Positions 39,601 to 54,600 of a stretch of DNA of 64,000 bases are shown in pieces. The translations under genes were made by a program, and so were the position numbers. The notes beneath the pieces are model-generated. The model ran no database searches. It saw only the letters and a list, made by a program, of their open reading frames with translations, and was not told the DNA's origin. The stretch spans positions 60,548,618 through 60,612,617 of the forward strand of contig CM049317.1 of the NCBI GenBank assembly GCA_026874595.1, given 5' to 3'. The stretch comes from Sipunculus nudus (taxonomy: Eukaryota > Annelida > Sipuncula > Golfingiida > Sipunculidae). Each line of letters opens with the position of its first letter. Position 1 is the first letter of the stretch.

Positions 39601-42600
39601 TTAAGGAACACATGGGTAAGAGTCTCGCTTACATGAAATCTGTCTCAGTCACTTCATTCTAGAGATCCAGGCATGTGAATGGATACATGAAATTTCGGCT
39701 TTATGACTGGGAGGATCAAATGTGGCTCTTGTAGTCTTGTAGTGGCTCTATAATCATATAATGGTACAATATCTAATCAAAAATTATGTTTAATAAAAAA
39801 GATTCAATTTTGCACAATTCTTCAAAAATATGATATGCAACACCTCTCATTGGGATGCTCCTAATTCCCATAAGACAATCCAAAATTTTCGTCTGAGGGT
39901 CTTGGACACTTCAAATTTTCTGCCTGTTGATAGCCCTGGTGATCATACACAGTCTTTTGTTGTGGAAAGAAAGAGTTGTTAAGAGAGCAAATCACACATG
40001 TATGTATTGTGTTGTGTATACTTTAAAAAACCTGAATCTCTGCTTTGTTTTGAAGTTGAGACCAGATTAAAGAACCAGTAGGACAAATTTGGTGGAAGAC
40101 TGAGAATAAAATAGAGACTAAAGCCAAGGCCTATAAGACAAATTAAGACCATGACCTGCTAACATTTGTTTTGAGACCCATCAACACTGTTATTTAATAT
40201 ATGCAAGTGATAAGTTATCACTATTCAGCAATAACAGACTCACTTAACTTCACAATGGACTGGCTCTGCACTCAAATTCTTAATAGACTGTCTCTATACT
40301 CAAAACATAGTGACTTCTAATTGGACTGGCTGTATGCTCAAATTTTCTTGACTTCTTAACAGACTGGCTCTTTACTCACAAAATTTTAAGCTCAAACCGC
40401 TTTTCCACTTGTTCCTATTGTTAAAAAAATTGGATTTGTAATCTTATAAACTTATATAATATGGTAAGATTCTGAGGTTTCAGGTCCAGTGACATAATTA
40501 TCACATCCTTTTTAATAATTGCATCTTTTTTGTCAACAGGAAGGAATAGCTGCCGCTCTTCTAGCTCAGAAGCTGCTCGGCTCTATGGGGTGCAGGACGG
40601 AGGACTCAGAACTAGTCAAACTGATCGTTAAACAGTCCAAGTAGGTCATCCTTAAAGCCAGCTATTCACCTACCATTCCTATACAATATTTGTGATTTCT
40701 AGATTAGGTACACTCAGGCCAGGAACAGAGTCTGGATGCAGTTTTAAGGGAGTTTTTGAGTATTTGGACCTTAGTGGGAGCTCCTTAAAGGGACCTTGCA
40801 CACTTATGTTGTGGCTGTAAATAGACATGCAGCCATAAAAAGCTTACCTACGGTACTCTGCATAACCGTATCAGGTAATTCCTGTTGGAAAAAATTCTTA
40901 TAATGACTCTATGATGGATATCTAGGCTTTTTTATCAACAGCAATGTTGACAAATGGAAAAACCATGTAACCTTAGGTGGTTCGTTGTATATCTGAGTAA
41001 GTTTTTAGCTCAGCTGACTATAAGTCATCTGAGCTATAGTCGTGGTCCATTGTCCGTCGTCCGTCCGTCCGTCCGTCCGTCCGTCCGTCCGTCCGTAGAT
41101 GTGGCACGTTTTGAAACCGTAAGACCTAGGAATCCAAAATTTGGCATAATGTTAGATGTCCCCAAGATCTCCTACCAAGCCGAAAACTGGGTCTTTGCAA
41201 CTTCGTTCCTTTGAGAAATTAAGGAAAAACCTTAATTTTTTATTAAAAACCTATTTTCATACTTCAGGACTGCCTAATATCAAAACCACTCATCTGTTTT
41301 TCCTCATATTTACCATAAATATTCCTCTATATAGTTCCTATGTACATGCCAGAAATTATGTCTGTATTATTTAATTTAAAAAAGTTATGGGCCCAAACAT
41401 AATGCATTTTGTAAAAAATCAGGAAATATATTTGATCACTTAACACAAAAAATGTTAAAGCTATCGACCTTTTTTCCAGTAATATAACTTAATTAATCAA
41501 AATTAAATTGTATACCCAAAATTAGATGAAAATCTTTTAAATTTTTTAAAATATTAATAAAAATAAAAAATTGGTACCTTAAATTTTGCCCAACTTTGAC
41601 CATGGCACGTTTTTTTCCTGTAAGTACTGTGGATTTAATTTTCACAGCATGTTTTTGTTAGCATTTCAACTGTTAACACCAAAAATTTGAAACCAGTTGA
41701 TCAAAAACTGTAGATTTTATTCAAGTTTTCAAGCACCATGTAACATATTGTTTACATCAACTAGTGTTATGCAGTTTGCAAGAGCTCAGCTCCCCAGCTT
41801 CAGCTCTCAGTTCCTAAAATTTGGCATACAATTAGCTGTCTCCAAAATCTCTTACCATGCCAAGAATTTGGTCACTAGGACCTAATACCTTCGAGATATT
41901 AATGAAAAACTTAATTTTTCCATTTAAAACCCATTGTTACACTTCAAGACTGCCTAATATCAAAACCACTGGCCTGACTTTAATCATATATAATATATAT
42001 ATTTTTCTATACATTCTCTAAGCACATGCCAGATATGATGTCAGTATTGCTTAATTGTTTTAAGTTATGGGCCCAAACATAATGCACTTTGTAAAAAAAT
42101 CAAGAAATATATTTACTGCCTTAACAAGGGGATTGCTGAAGCTAGAGATTTTTTTGTCAGGGATGTAACATTATTTAATCAAGATTCAATTGAATACCCA
42201 AAATTAGTTCTGAATTTTTTCAAATTTTATAAGTTATTAGTATAAATATAAAATTAGTACCTTAAATTTTGCCCAACTGTGACCATGGCACGTTTCTGTC
42301 CTGTGAGCACTGTTGATATAATTTTCATATCATGCACACATTAGGATATCAGCTTTTTAGTTTAGAAAGCTGAAAGAAATTGGCCAAAAATTGTAGCTTT
42401 TATTAATGTTTTTTATGAGACCCTGTCAGAATTTGGCTCTCTCCAGCCCCTCTTGAGTCACCTGTATGTTGACCTTGTTGACCTTTCATCAAATTATGCA
42501 CGCTTGAGGCGAGGCATACAGGAATCCAGGCAGCTTATGGCCAGCCACAGTTGATCCAGGTGTCCAACCCAACTCATCTAGTAGTTTTAACCAACAACAT

Positions 42601-45600
42601 AACAATAAACAATAAATTAATAAATTTTTATTGGTTTTTAATAACAAATTAAAGAAAAATAGAAAAGGAATTTGTTAGTTTATAATAACAGGAAATTAAC
42701 TTGCAGTTACTGATGATATAAGAATCTTGTATTGATGGGTAGAATGTCACATATTCCAAATAACACCATGCAGTCACCTATGGCATTTTTCAGTTCAATT
42801 TTCATGATAAAGAAGTAAATCATATTATTCATTACTAATCATTAGGGATCATATGAAGGAAATTAATGATAGACAAAGATCCAGTTGATAATATTAATCT
42901 AGATTCCTACTGTGTCTAGTGTGTACATTGATGTGAAATTAGTCCAAAATGAATTTTTTACAGTTATTTTTTAATATAAATAAAAGCCATAAAACCAGGT
43001 ACTTATGATCATTATTTAAATGTGTGAATTTTGTATATTCTGGATTCTCAACATCATTGGTTGGTGAAACTGAATAAATACCAGACATGGTGTCAATACT
43101 TTGTAATTGTATTTAAATACGAATATGATTATGTACTCCATTATAAAATTTCTTGCATAAAGAATAGGAATTCAGGTAAAAATGAAAGTATATGAATACT
43201 CGTGCATATACTTTCAAAATGTATTCATGAATGCATTCATGAATATATTCTTTAATATTATTTTAATAATCATATCAGTTATATTTCATTTTAAAAAATC
43301 ATATGATTCTCTTATTATTTTTTATAAAAATTATATTTGGGACAATATTTGTAATTTTTTTTAATAAATAGTTAAACTCTTATATTATATGTTCTGCTTA
43401 TAAGTTATATGGCCAAGTCAAAATCTTGTGTGACAATAGTTCTCCATTTGTTAATAAAATAAATGAAATCAATCCTCTTCCCTGTCTCCAAAGGTACTAT
43501 CAAAATCATACATAAGCTAAACAACAACAACTCATAATACAGCTTATACTTATTACCACACAAAACCAGCATGTGCCTCATTTCTAAATCATATTTTTTT
43601 ATCATATATAACAGCTGAGCGTCGTGACCCATAGGTCCCTTGTTTAAAGATTGAACCATATATATAGTCCATTCAGGTCATCATACTGATCCTTCAACAG
43701 TCACGGTATATCATTCAAATGATCCTTAAATACCAGGTATGTAATCAAATTGATCCATTAAGATCATCAAACTTATTCTTAGACAGTGCTGATAGGTTAT
43801 CAAAATTATTCTTAAATTGATCAAGATGGTCATTACAGTTATTACTTATACAATAGTGTGTTGTGTATGTGAATAGGTTGGGGGGCAGGGTTTTTAGCTC
43901 AGCTGACTATAAGTCATCTGAGCTATAGTCGTGGTCCATTGTCCGTCGTCCGTCCGTCTGTCCGTCCGTCCGTCCGTCCGTCCGTCCGTAGATGTGGCAC
44001 GTTTTGAAACCGTAAGACCTAGGAATCCAAAATTTGGCATAATGTTAGATGTCCCCAAGATCTCCTACCAAGCCGAAAACTGGGTCTTTGCAACTTCGTT
44101 CCTTTGAGAAATTAAGGAAAAACCTCAATTTTTTATTAAAAACCTATTTTCACACTTAAGGACTGCCTAATATCAAAACCACTCATCTGTTTTTCCTCAT
44201 ATTTACCATAAATATTCCTCTATATAGTTTCTATGTACATGCCAGAAATTATGTCTGTATTATTTAATTTAAAAAAGTTCTGGGCCCAAACATAATGCAT
44301 TTTGAAAAAAATAAGGAAAGATATTTGATCACTTAACACAAAAAATGTTAAAGCTGTGGATCTTTTTTCCAGTAATATAACTTTAATTAATCAAAATTAA
44401 ATTGTATACCCAAAATTAGATGAAAATCTTTTAAATTTTTTAAAATATTAATAAAAATAAAAAATTGGAACCTTAAATTTTGCCCAACTTTGACCATAGC
44501 ACGTTTTTTTCCTGTAAGTACTGTGGATTTAATTTTCACAGCATGTTTTTGGCAGCTTTTCAACTGTTAACACCAAAAATTTGAAACCAGTTGATCAAAA
44601 ACTGTAGATTTTAATCAAGTTTTCAAGCACCTTGTAAAATATTGTTTACATCAAGCTAGTGTTATGCAGTTTGCAAAAGCTCAGCTCCCCAGCTTCAGCT
44701 CTAAGTTCCTTAAATTCAGCATACAGTTAGATGTCTCCAAAATCCCCTACCATGCCAAGAATTTGGTCACTAGGACTTAATATCTTCGAGATATTAATGA
44801 AAAACTTCATTTTTCCATTAAAAACCCATTGTTACACTTCAAGACTGCCTAATATCAAAACCACTGATCTGACTTTAATCATAAACAATATACATATTTT
44901 TCATTCTATATGCACATCCCAGAATGATGTGAGTATTGCGTAATTGTTTTAAGTTATGGGCCCAAACATAATGGACTTTGTAAAAAATCAAGAAATATAT
45001 TTACTCCCTTAACAAGGGCATTGCTAGAGATTTTTTTGTCAGGGATGTAACATTATTTAATCAAGATTCAATTGAATACCCAAAATTAGTTCTGAATTTT
45101 TCAAATTTTATAAGTAATTAGTATAAATATAAAATTAGTACCTTAAATTTTGCCCAACTGTGACCATGGCACGTTTGTTTCCCGTGAGCACTGTTGATAT
45201 AATTTTCATATCATGCACACATAAGGATTTCAGCTTTTTAGTTTAGAAAGCTGAAAGAAATTGGCCAAAAATTGTAGCTTTTATTAATGTTTTTTATGAG
45301 ACCCTGTCAGACTTTGGCTCTCTTCAGCCCCTCTTGAGTCACCTGTATGTTGACCTTGTTGACCTTTCATCAAATTATGCACGCTTGAGGCGAGGCATAC
45401 AGGAATCCAGGCAGCTTATGGCCAGCCACAGTTGATCCAGGTGTCCAACCCAACTCATCTAGTAGTTTTAACCAACAACATAACAATAAACAACAAATTA
45501 ATAAATTTTTATTGGTTTTTAATAACAAATTAAAGAAAAATAGAAAAGGAATTTGTTAGTTTATAATAACAGGAAATTAACTTGCAGTTACTGATAACAT

Positions 45601-48600
45601 AAGAATCTTGTGTCGATGGGTAGAATGTCACATATTCCAAATAACACCAATGCAGCCACCTATGGCATTTTTCAGTTCAATTTTAATGATAAAGAAGTAA
45701 ATCATATTATTCATTACTAATCATTAGGGATCATATGAAGGAAATTAATGATAGACAAAGATGCAGTTGATAATATTAATCTAGATTCCTACTGTGTCTA
45801 GTGTGTACATTGATGTGAAATTAGTCCAAAATGAATTTTTTACAGTTATTTTTTAATATAAATAAAAGCCATAAAACCAGGTAATTATGATCATTATTTA
45901 AATGTGTGAATTTTGTATATTCTGGATTATCAACATCATTGTTTGGTGAAAATTGAATAAATACCAGACATAGAACGAATACTTTGTAATTGTATTTAAA
46001 TACGAATATGATTATGTACTCCATTATAAAATTTCTTGCATAAAGAATGGGAATTCAGGTAAAAATGAAAGTATATGAATACTCGTGCAAATACTTTCAA
46101 AATGTATTCATGAATGCATTCATGAATATATTCTTTAATATTATTTTAATAATCATATCAGTTATATTTCATTTTAAAAAATTATATGATTCTCTTATTA
46201 TTTTTAATAAAAATTATATTTGGGACAATATTTGTAATTTTTTTTAATAAATAGTTAAACTCTTATATTATATGTTCTGCTTATAAGTTATATGGCCAAG
46301 TCAAAATCTGTGTGACAATAGTACTCCAATTGTTAATAAAATAAATGAAATCAATCTTCTTCCCTGTCTCCAAAGGTACTATCAAAATCATACATAAGCT
46401 AAACAACAACAACTCATAATACAGCTTATATTTATTACCACACAAAACCAGCATGTGCCTCATTTCTAAATAATATTTTTTTATCATATATAACAGCTGA
46501 GCGTCGTGACCCATAGGTCCCTTGTTGTTCATATAAACGATTGTTATGATAAATGCTTTGGCATGGTTCACCATGATTGCCAACTGGACTATGAGCACTT
46601 TATTTTACCAGAGATTGACAAACATGAATTGATTGAGCTAATCAAAAATAAACATTGGCAACAGCATATTTGTGAGGTTTTCCATCAATTTAATGAATTT
46701 ATCATGTAAAATACATTGAAATTTTTGCTTATTGGCTCTGGAAAATCATAATTCAATTGATTGTTAAATATATATATATATATATATATTGTATGTTAAT
46801 TATACCTGACATTGCAGGCATTACGAGGACCTTTCAGTGGGTCTGCTGAGTGAATGCTATGCTGATGACGAACAGAAAGCTCAGCTGCTCTTAGTGAGAG
46901 AGCTTCCATACTTTGGGGCTTCAACGATAGTCCTGTTAGCTGTACACGCTGACAACAAGCGCTTCATCGCACACTCTGCTTGCCAGGCCCTCCTGAACAA
47001 GATCTGGATGGGACGCATGTCACAAGAAAATGGACTCTTAAGGGTAAGAAATCTGTTTTAGAATACAGTAAAACTTCAAAATTAAGACCATTAATGGAAC
47101 CTCAGTAAAGTTACATAGACAATTTAGGAACCATTTGTATTTGAATGTCTGGTGTATCTTTAGTTTTTTTCCCAAAGTAATGAGACACTGTGTCTATGGA
47201 CAGGCCATGTCATGATGCACAGTATTTGACCGAATGTGAGTATATTGAGACCATTGAGAGATGGCTTTGTTCTTCACTTACTATGCACATGGAACTAGGC
47301 CTTTTTTCTATTCATTTGCATTTTCACACCATGACAATATCTGAAGAATTGTAAATTAGCTGCAGTTAGTGACTTTTGGAATGCTGTTGATATTATAAAA
47401 TATTTACAGGACAGTCTATACTCCCACAATAAATCAATCTACATTTTTCTATATTATATTTTATTTTTAATTTATGGTAGTCAGTAATATGTTTATGGTA
47501 CTAGACTGATCCTCTGCTTTATTTTAGATCTGGGTCTGTATCCTGTGTCCTCCTCTGTTGTACCTTTTCATCAAGTTCAGGCCTGATGACCGACTCATGT
47601 TGACAGACTCCATGTCAGGAAAGGTAGGCCTGAGGGTTTAGATGAATTAGTGAAATCAGACATTTAGAAGTATTTTTAGCTCACATACAAATATAAAAGT
47701 TAAAATAATAATAATAATAATAATAACAACAACAACAACAATAATAATAATAATAATAATAATAATAAACAAGAACAACAGTAATAATTATAATGACAAT
47801 ATTAATAATAATTATATGTGGAGAATGCCATCCCCCCCCCCCCCCCCCTTTAGGTCATAGATGGTATCATCCCTGACACTTTAAGACCAAAAATTGGCAT
47901 TTCAGAGGCCAGCCTGCGAGGAGTTGCATGTCAGTGATTTAGTGTCATTGTCAGTTGTAATATAGATTCATCTTCTTTTTATCTTTATGTGTATTATTAT
48001 TATTATTATCAATTATTTATATTACTTTTACAGAAGACACAGTTCAGCAACAGCATAGAGATGCAGCCTGCGAATGGAACTCCGGCTGGTGTACCGTAAG
48101 TTCAGATTTACCATCGTAATTATATATCCAAGTACCTTTTCCACCTTCTGACATTAGAGAGTTTATCACCAGCCTGCTAGCATCAGAGTGCCTTTACATC
48201 TTGCACCAAGGACCACACTGTAAGGCTATGTGAGTTTGAAAATGTTTACATCATTTTTGACCTCACCTCATGGCCACGGTCACTTTATATGAACCAAACC
48301 AATTGTTAGCTTTTGTATTTTACTTTCTAACAACACCTACCATGTGCAAGAAAAATTTCTGTTTTAACTCAGAATATTGATAAATCCCTCTACTTGTACC
48401 CTGATGTTAAGATTATCAGATGTTTATCACAATATCAATGCAACAGGAGGAATTGCTTTTGCAGTTCATTCCCCCATATGGCTTGTATCATGACTCAAGT
48501 TTGGCCTAACAGCTCAACATAAATAAATGCTTACTGAGTTTAGTATTAGTGGCTAAATGGTATACCAACCCCATGCAGGGGCAGATCCAGGATTTAGGAA

Positions 48601-51600
48601 AAGGAGAGGACTAATGACAAAGCCTAAAAAAGGTCACCAGATCCAGAAAAGGGGGGGGGGGGCGAAAAATTAGAAAAAAGGGGGGGGGGAGGACCCCCTG
48701 GACCCTCCCCCTTGAGTCACTTCTGTCATGATAGAGAGGTGCCTGTGGGAAAATGTATCCCTTTGTGTCAGTGTGATACAGTGGTCCCTGTTTTGAAAAA
48801 CCACCCTTTGTGCCAAAGAAAAATGTTCAGTATTTGCAGGTGGTCCTCTGCTGTGTGTGTTCTGGTCTAGTGAGTCAGCATCGCAGGGTTTGTTGAATGA
48901 AGCAAGATACATGCCATAAGCCCTTACAGGCACCTCATGGTATAGGATAAAATAGGTTTTCTGCTTCTGTGGTTCAAGATCAATATAACAAATACAATAT
49001 TACCAGCTTTTGTGGTCTAGGGATAGAGTACACCTCAAAGTTGGGAGATCATGAGTTCAAATCTGTGAGATTTTTCACAGTTAGCCCCAACCCAGTGTGA
49101 GTGCTCTGCAGGCTTAATGAGAAGGGTGTACCCCACAGCCGTGTATCATTCACAAACGAGTGCATCTTTGGGGAGTTCCTCAGTGTTATGACCCAGCAAT
49201 GGGGATGATTACACAACCAGGAACTGCAGGTGTGGTAGACACAGGTCCTGGGTGGCACCAGGATATAAAATGAAATGTCAGGAAGCGAATGCTACTTTAC
49301 CCTGTTAGGTAGTTCTAAACCGAAATGCAACTGCAGATGTACATACATAGCTTAAGATATAGATAAGTCAGTTTTTAAAAAAAAGGGTCCATTATCCAGT
49401 CTGAATCAACATATGAGGGGCATACAAGGCTGTTAAAAAAGTGCAGTTGTACCAGTAGCTATTCTTGGTAGTGTTCTACAGTTTTTACTGATTTCCATTT
49501 ACAGGTCACTTAGGAGAAAGGACATCAACCTTGGTCCGAAGAAGAAGAAAGAAGATCCGCGCATAAACTGCTGGAACAAACTCTCCTACTTCTACAACGC
49601 CCCACTCATCACGTTCATCCATAACTGTGTAAGTGATCTACAACGCCCCACTCATCACGTTCATCCATAACTGTGGAAGTGTTCTACAACGCCCCACTGA
49701 TCACATTCATCCATAACTGTGTAAGTGTTCTACAACGCCCCACTCATCACGTTCATCCATAACTGTGTAAGTGTTCTACAACGCCCCACTCATCACGTTC
49801 ATCCATAACTGTGTAAGTGTTCTACAACGCCCCACTCATCACGTTCATCCATAACTGTGTAAGTGTTCTACAACGCCCCACTCATCACGTTCATCCATAA
49901 CTGTGTAAGTGTTCTACAATGCCCCCCTCATCACGTTCATCCATAACTGTGTAAGTGTACTACACTAACCCCCTCGTCACATTCATCCATAACTGTGTAA
50001 GTGTACTACAACACCCCCCTTATCATGTTCATCCATAACTGTGTAAGTGTACTACAATGCCCCCCTTATCATGTTCATCCATAACTGTGTAAGTGTACTA
50101 CAACCCCCCCCCCCCCCTTATCATGTTCATCCATAACTGTGTAAGTGTACTACAATGCCCCCCTTATCATGTTCATCCATAACTGTATAAGTGTTCTAAA
50201 ATGCCCCCATTATCACATTCACCAATAACTGTGTAAGTGTACTACAACGCCCCCCCTCATCATGATTATCCCTAACTGTGTGAGTACTCTATACAAGGCC
50301 CCCCTTATCATGTTCATCCATAACTGTGTAAGTACTCTATACAACGCCCCCCCTCATCACGTTCATCCATAACTGTGTAAGTGTACTACACTAACCCCCT
50401 CGTCACATTCATCCATAACTGTGTAAGTGCTCTATACAAGGCCCCCCTCATCACGTTCATCCAAAACTGTGTAAGTGTACTACAACGCCCCCCTTATCAT
50501 GTTCATCCATAACTGTGTAAGTGCTCTATACAACGCCCCCCTCATCACGTTCATCCATAACTGTGTAAGTGTACTACAACACCCCCCTTATCATGTTCAT
50601 CCATAACTGTGTAAGTGTACTACAACACCCCCCTTATCATGTTCATCCATAACTGTGTAAGTGTACTACAACACCCCCCTTATCATGTTCATCCATAACT
50701 GTGTAAGTGTACTACAATGCCCCCCTTATCATGTTCATCCATAACTGTATAAGTGTTCTAAAATGCCCCCATAATCACATTCACCAATAACTGTGTAAGT
50801 GTACTACAACGCCCCCCCTCATCATGTTCATCCATAACTGTGTGAGTACTCTATACAACGCCCCCCCTCATCACGTTCATCCATAACTGTGTAAGTGTAC
50901 TACACTAACCCCCTCGTCACATTCATCCATAACTGTGTAATTGTACTACAACGCCCCCCTTATCATGTTCATCCATAACTGTGTAAGTGTACTACAGCGC
51001 CCCACTCATCACGTTCATCCATTACTGTGTAAGTGTTCTACAACGCCCCACTCATCACGTTCATCCATAACTGTGTAAGTGTTCTACAACGCCCCACTCA
51101 TCACGTTCATCCATAACTGTGTAAGTGTTCTACAATGCCCCCCTCATCATGTTCATCCATAACTGTGTAAGTGTACTACAACGCCCCACTCATCACGTTC
51201 ATCCATAACTGTGTAAGTGTTCTACAACACCCCCTTATCATGTTCATCCATAACTGTGTAAGTGTTCTACAATGCCCCACTCATCATGTTCATCCATAAC
51301 TGTGTAAGTGTTCTACAATGCCCCACTCATCATGTTCATCCATAACTGTGTAAGTGTACTACAACACCCCCTTATCATGTTCATCCATAACTGTGTAAGT
51401 GTTCTACAATGCCCCACTCATCATGTTCATCCATAACTGTGTAAGTGTTCTACAATGCCCCACTCATCATGTTCATCCATAACTGTGTAAGTGTTCTACA
51501 ACACCCCCTTATCATGTTCATCCATAACTGTGTAAGTGTTCTACAACGCCCCACTCATCATGTTCATCCATAACTGTGTAAGTGTTCTACAATGCCCCAC

Positions 51601-54600
51601 TCATCATGTTCATCCATAACTGTGTAAGTGTACTACAACACCCCCCTCATCACATTCATCCATAACTGTGTAAGTTCTCTATACAAGGCCCCCCTCATCA
51701 CGTTCATCCATAACTGTGTAAGTGTTCTACAACACCCCCTTATCATGTTCATCCATAACTGTGTAAGTGTTCTACAACGCCCCCCTCATCAACTTCATCC
51801 ATAACTGTGTAAGTGTTCTACAACGCCCCCCTCATCAACTTCATCCATAACTGTGTAAGTGTACTACAACGCCCCCCTCATCAACTTCATCCATAACTGT
51901 GTAAGTGCTCTATACAACGCCCCCCTCATCATGTTCATCCATAACTGTGTAAGTGTACTACAACGCCCCCCTCATCACGTTCATCCATAACTGTGTAAGT
52001 GTACTACAACGCCCCACTCATCACGTTCATCCATAACTGTGTAAGTGTACTACAACGCCCCCCTCATCAACTTCATCCATAACTGTGTAAGTGCTCTATA
52101 CAACGCCCCCCTCATCATGTTCATCCATAACTGTGTAAGTGTACTACAACGCCCCCCTCATCACGTTCATCCATAACTGTGTAAGTGTACTACAACGCCC
52201 CCCTCATCACGTTCATCCATAACTGTGTAAGTGTACTACAACGCCCCCCTCATCACGTTCATCCATAACTGTGTAAGTGTTCTACAACGCCCCCCTCATC
52301 AACTTCATCCATAACTGTGTAAGTGTACTACAACGCCCCCCTCATCAACTTCATCCATAACTGTGTAAGTACTCTATACAAGGCCCCCCTCATCATGTTC
52401 ATCCATAACTGTGTAAGTGTACTACAACGCCCCCCTCATCACGTTCATCCATAACTGTGTAAGTGTACTACAACACCCCCCTCATCACATTCATCCATAA
52501 CTGTGTAAGTTCTCTATACAAGGCCCCCCTCATCACGTTCATCCATAACTGTGTAAGTGTTCTACAACACCCCCTTATCATGTTCATCCATAACTGTGTA
52601 AGTGTTCTACAACGCCCCCCTCATCAACTTCATCCATAACTGTGTAAGTGTTCTACAACGCCCCCCTCATCAACTTCATCCATAACTGTGTAAGTGTACT
52701 ACAACGCCCCCCTCATCAACTTCATCCATAACTGTGTAAGTGCTCTATACAAGGCCCCCCTCATCATGTTCATCCATAACTGTGTAAGTGTACTACAACG
52801 CCCCACTCATCACGTTCATCCATAACTGTGTAAGTACTCTATACAAGGCCCCCCTCATCACGTTCATCCATAACTGTGTAAGTGTACTACAACGCCTTAC
52901 TCATCACGTTCATCCATAACTGTGTAAGTGTACTACAACGCCCCCCTCATCAACTTCATCCATAACTGTGTAAGTGCTCTATACAAGGCCCCCCTCATCA
53001 TGTTCATCCATAACTGTGTAAGTGTACTACAACGCCCCCCTCATCACGTTCATCCATAACTGTGTAAGTACTCTATACAAGGCCCCCCTCATCACGTTCA
53101 TCCATAACTGTGTAAGTGTTCTACAACACCCCCTTATCATGTTCATCCATAACTGTGTAAGTGTTCTACAACGCCCCCCTCATCAACTTCATCCATAACT
53201 GTGTAAGTGTTCTACAACGCCCCCCTCATCAACTTCATCCATAACTGTGTAAGTGTACTACAACGCCCCCCTCATCAACTTCATCCATAACTGTGTAAGT
53301 GCTCTATACAACGCCCCCCTCATCATGTTCATCCATAACTGTGTAAGTGTACTACAACGCCCCACTCATCACGTTCATCCATAACTGTGTAAGTGTACTA
53401 CAACGCCCCCCTCATCAACTTCATCCATAACTGTGTAAGTGCTCTATACAACGCCCCCCTCATCATGTTCATCCATAACTGTGTAAGTGTACTACAACGC
53501 CCCCCTCATCACGTTCATCCATAACTGTGTAAGTGTACTACAACGCCCCCCTCATCACGTTCATCCATAACTGTGTAAGTGTACTACAACGCCCCCCTCA
53601 TCACGTTCATCCATAACTGTGTAAGTGTTCTACAACGCCCCCCTCATCAACTTCATCCATAACTGTGTAAGTGTACTACAACGCCCCCCTCATCAACTTC
53701 ATCCATAACTGTGTAAGTACTCTATACAAGGCCCCCCTCATCACGTTCATCCATAACTGTGTAAGTACTCTATACAAGGCCCCCCTCATCATGTTCATCC
53801 ATAACTGTGTAAGTGTACTACAACGCCCCACTCATCACGTTCATCCATAACTGTGTAAGTACTCTATACAAGGCCCCCCTCATCACGTTCATCCATAACT
53901 GTGTAAGTACTCTATACAAGGCCCCCCTCATCACGTTCATCCATAACTGTGTAAGTACTCTATACAAGGCCCCCCTCATCACGTTCATCCATAACTGTGT
54001 AAGTACTCTATACAAGGCCCCCCTCATCACGTTCATCCATAACTGTGTAAGTGTACTACAACGCCCCCCTCATCACGTTCATCCATAACTGTGTAAGTGC
54101 TCTATACAACGCCCCCCTCATCACGTTCATCCATAACTGTGTAAGTGCTCTATACAACGCCCCCCTCATCACGTTCATCCATAACTGTGTAAGTACTCTA
54201 TACAAGGCCCCCCTCATCACGTTCATCCATAACTGTGTAAGTACTCTATACAAGGCCCCCCTCATCATGTTCATCCATAACTGTGTAAGTACTCTAAACA
54301 AGGCCCCCCTCATCACGTTCATCCATAACTGTGTAAGTACTCTATACAAGGCCCCCCTCATCACGTTCATCCATAACTGTGTAAGTGTACTACAACGCCC
54401 CCCTCATCACGTTCATCCATAACTGTGTAAGTGCTCTATACAACGACCCCCTCATCACGTTCATCCATAACTGTGTAAGTACTCTATACAAGGCCCCCCT
54501 CATCACGTTCATCCATAACTGTGTAAGTACTCTATACAAGGCCCCCCTCATCACGTTCATCCATAACTGTGTAAGTACTCTATACAAGGCCCCCCTCATC

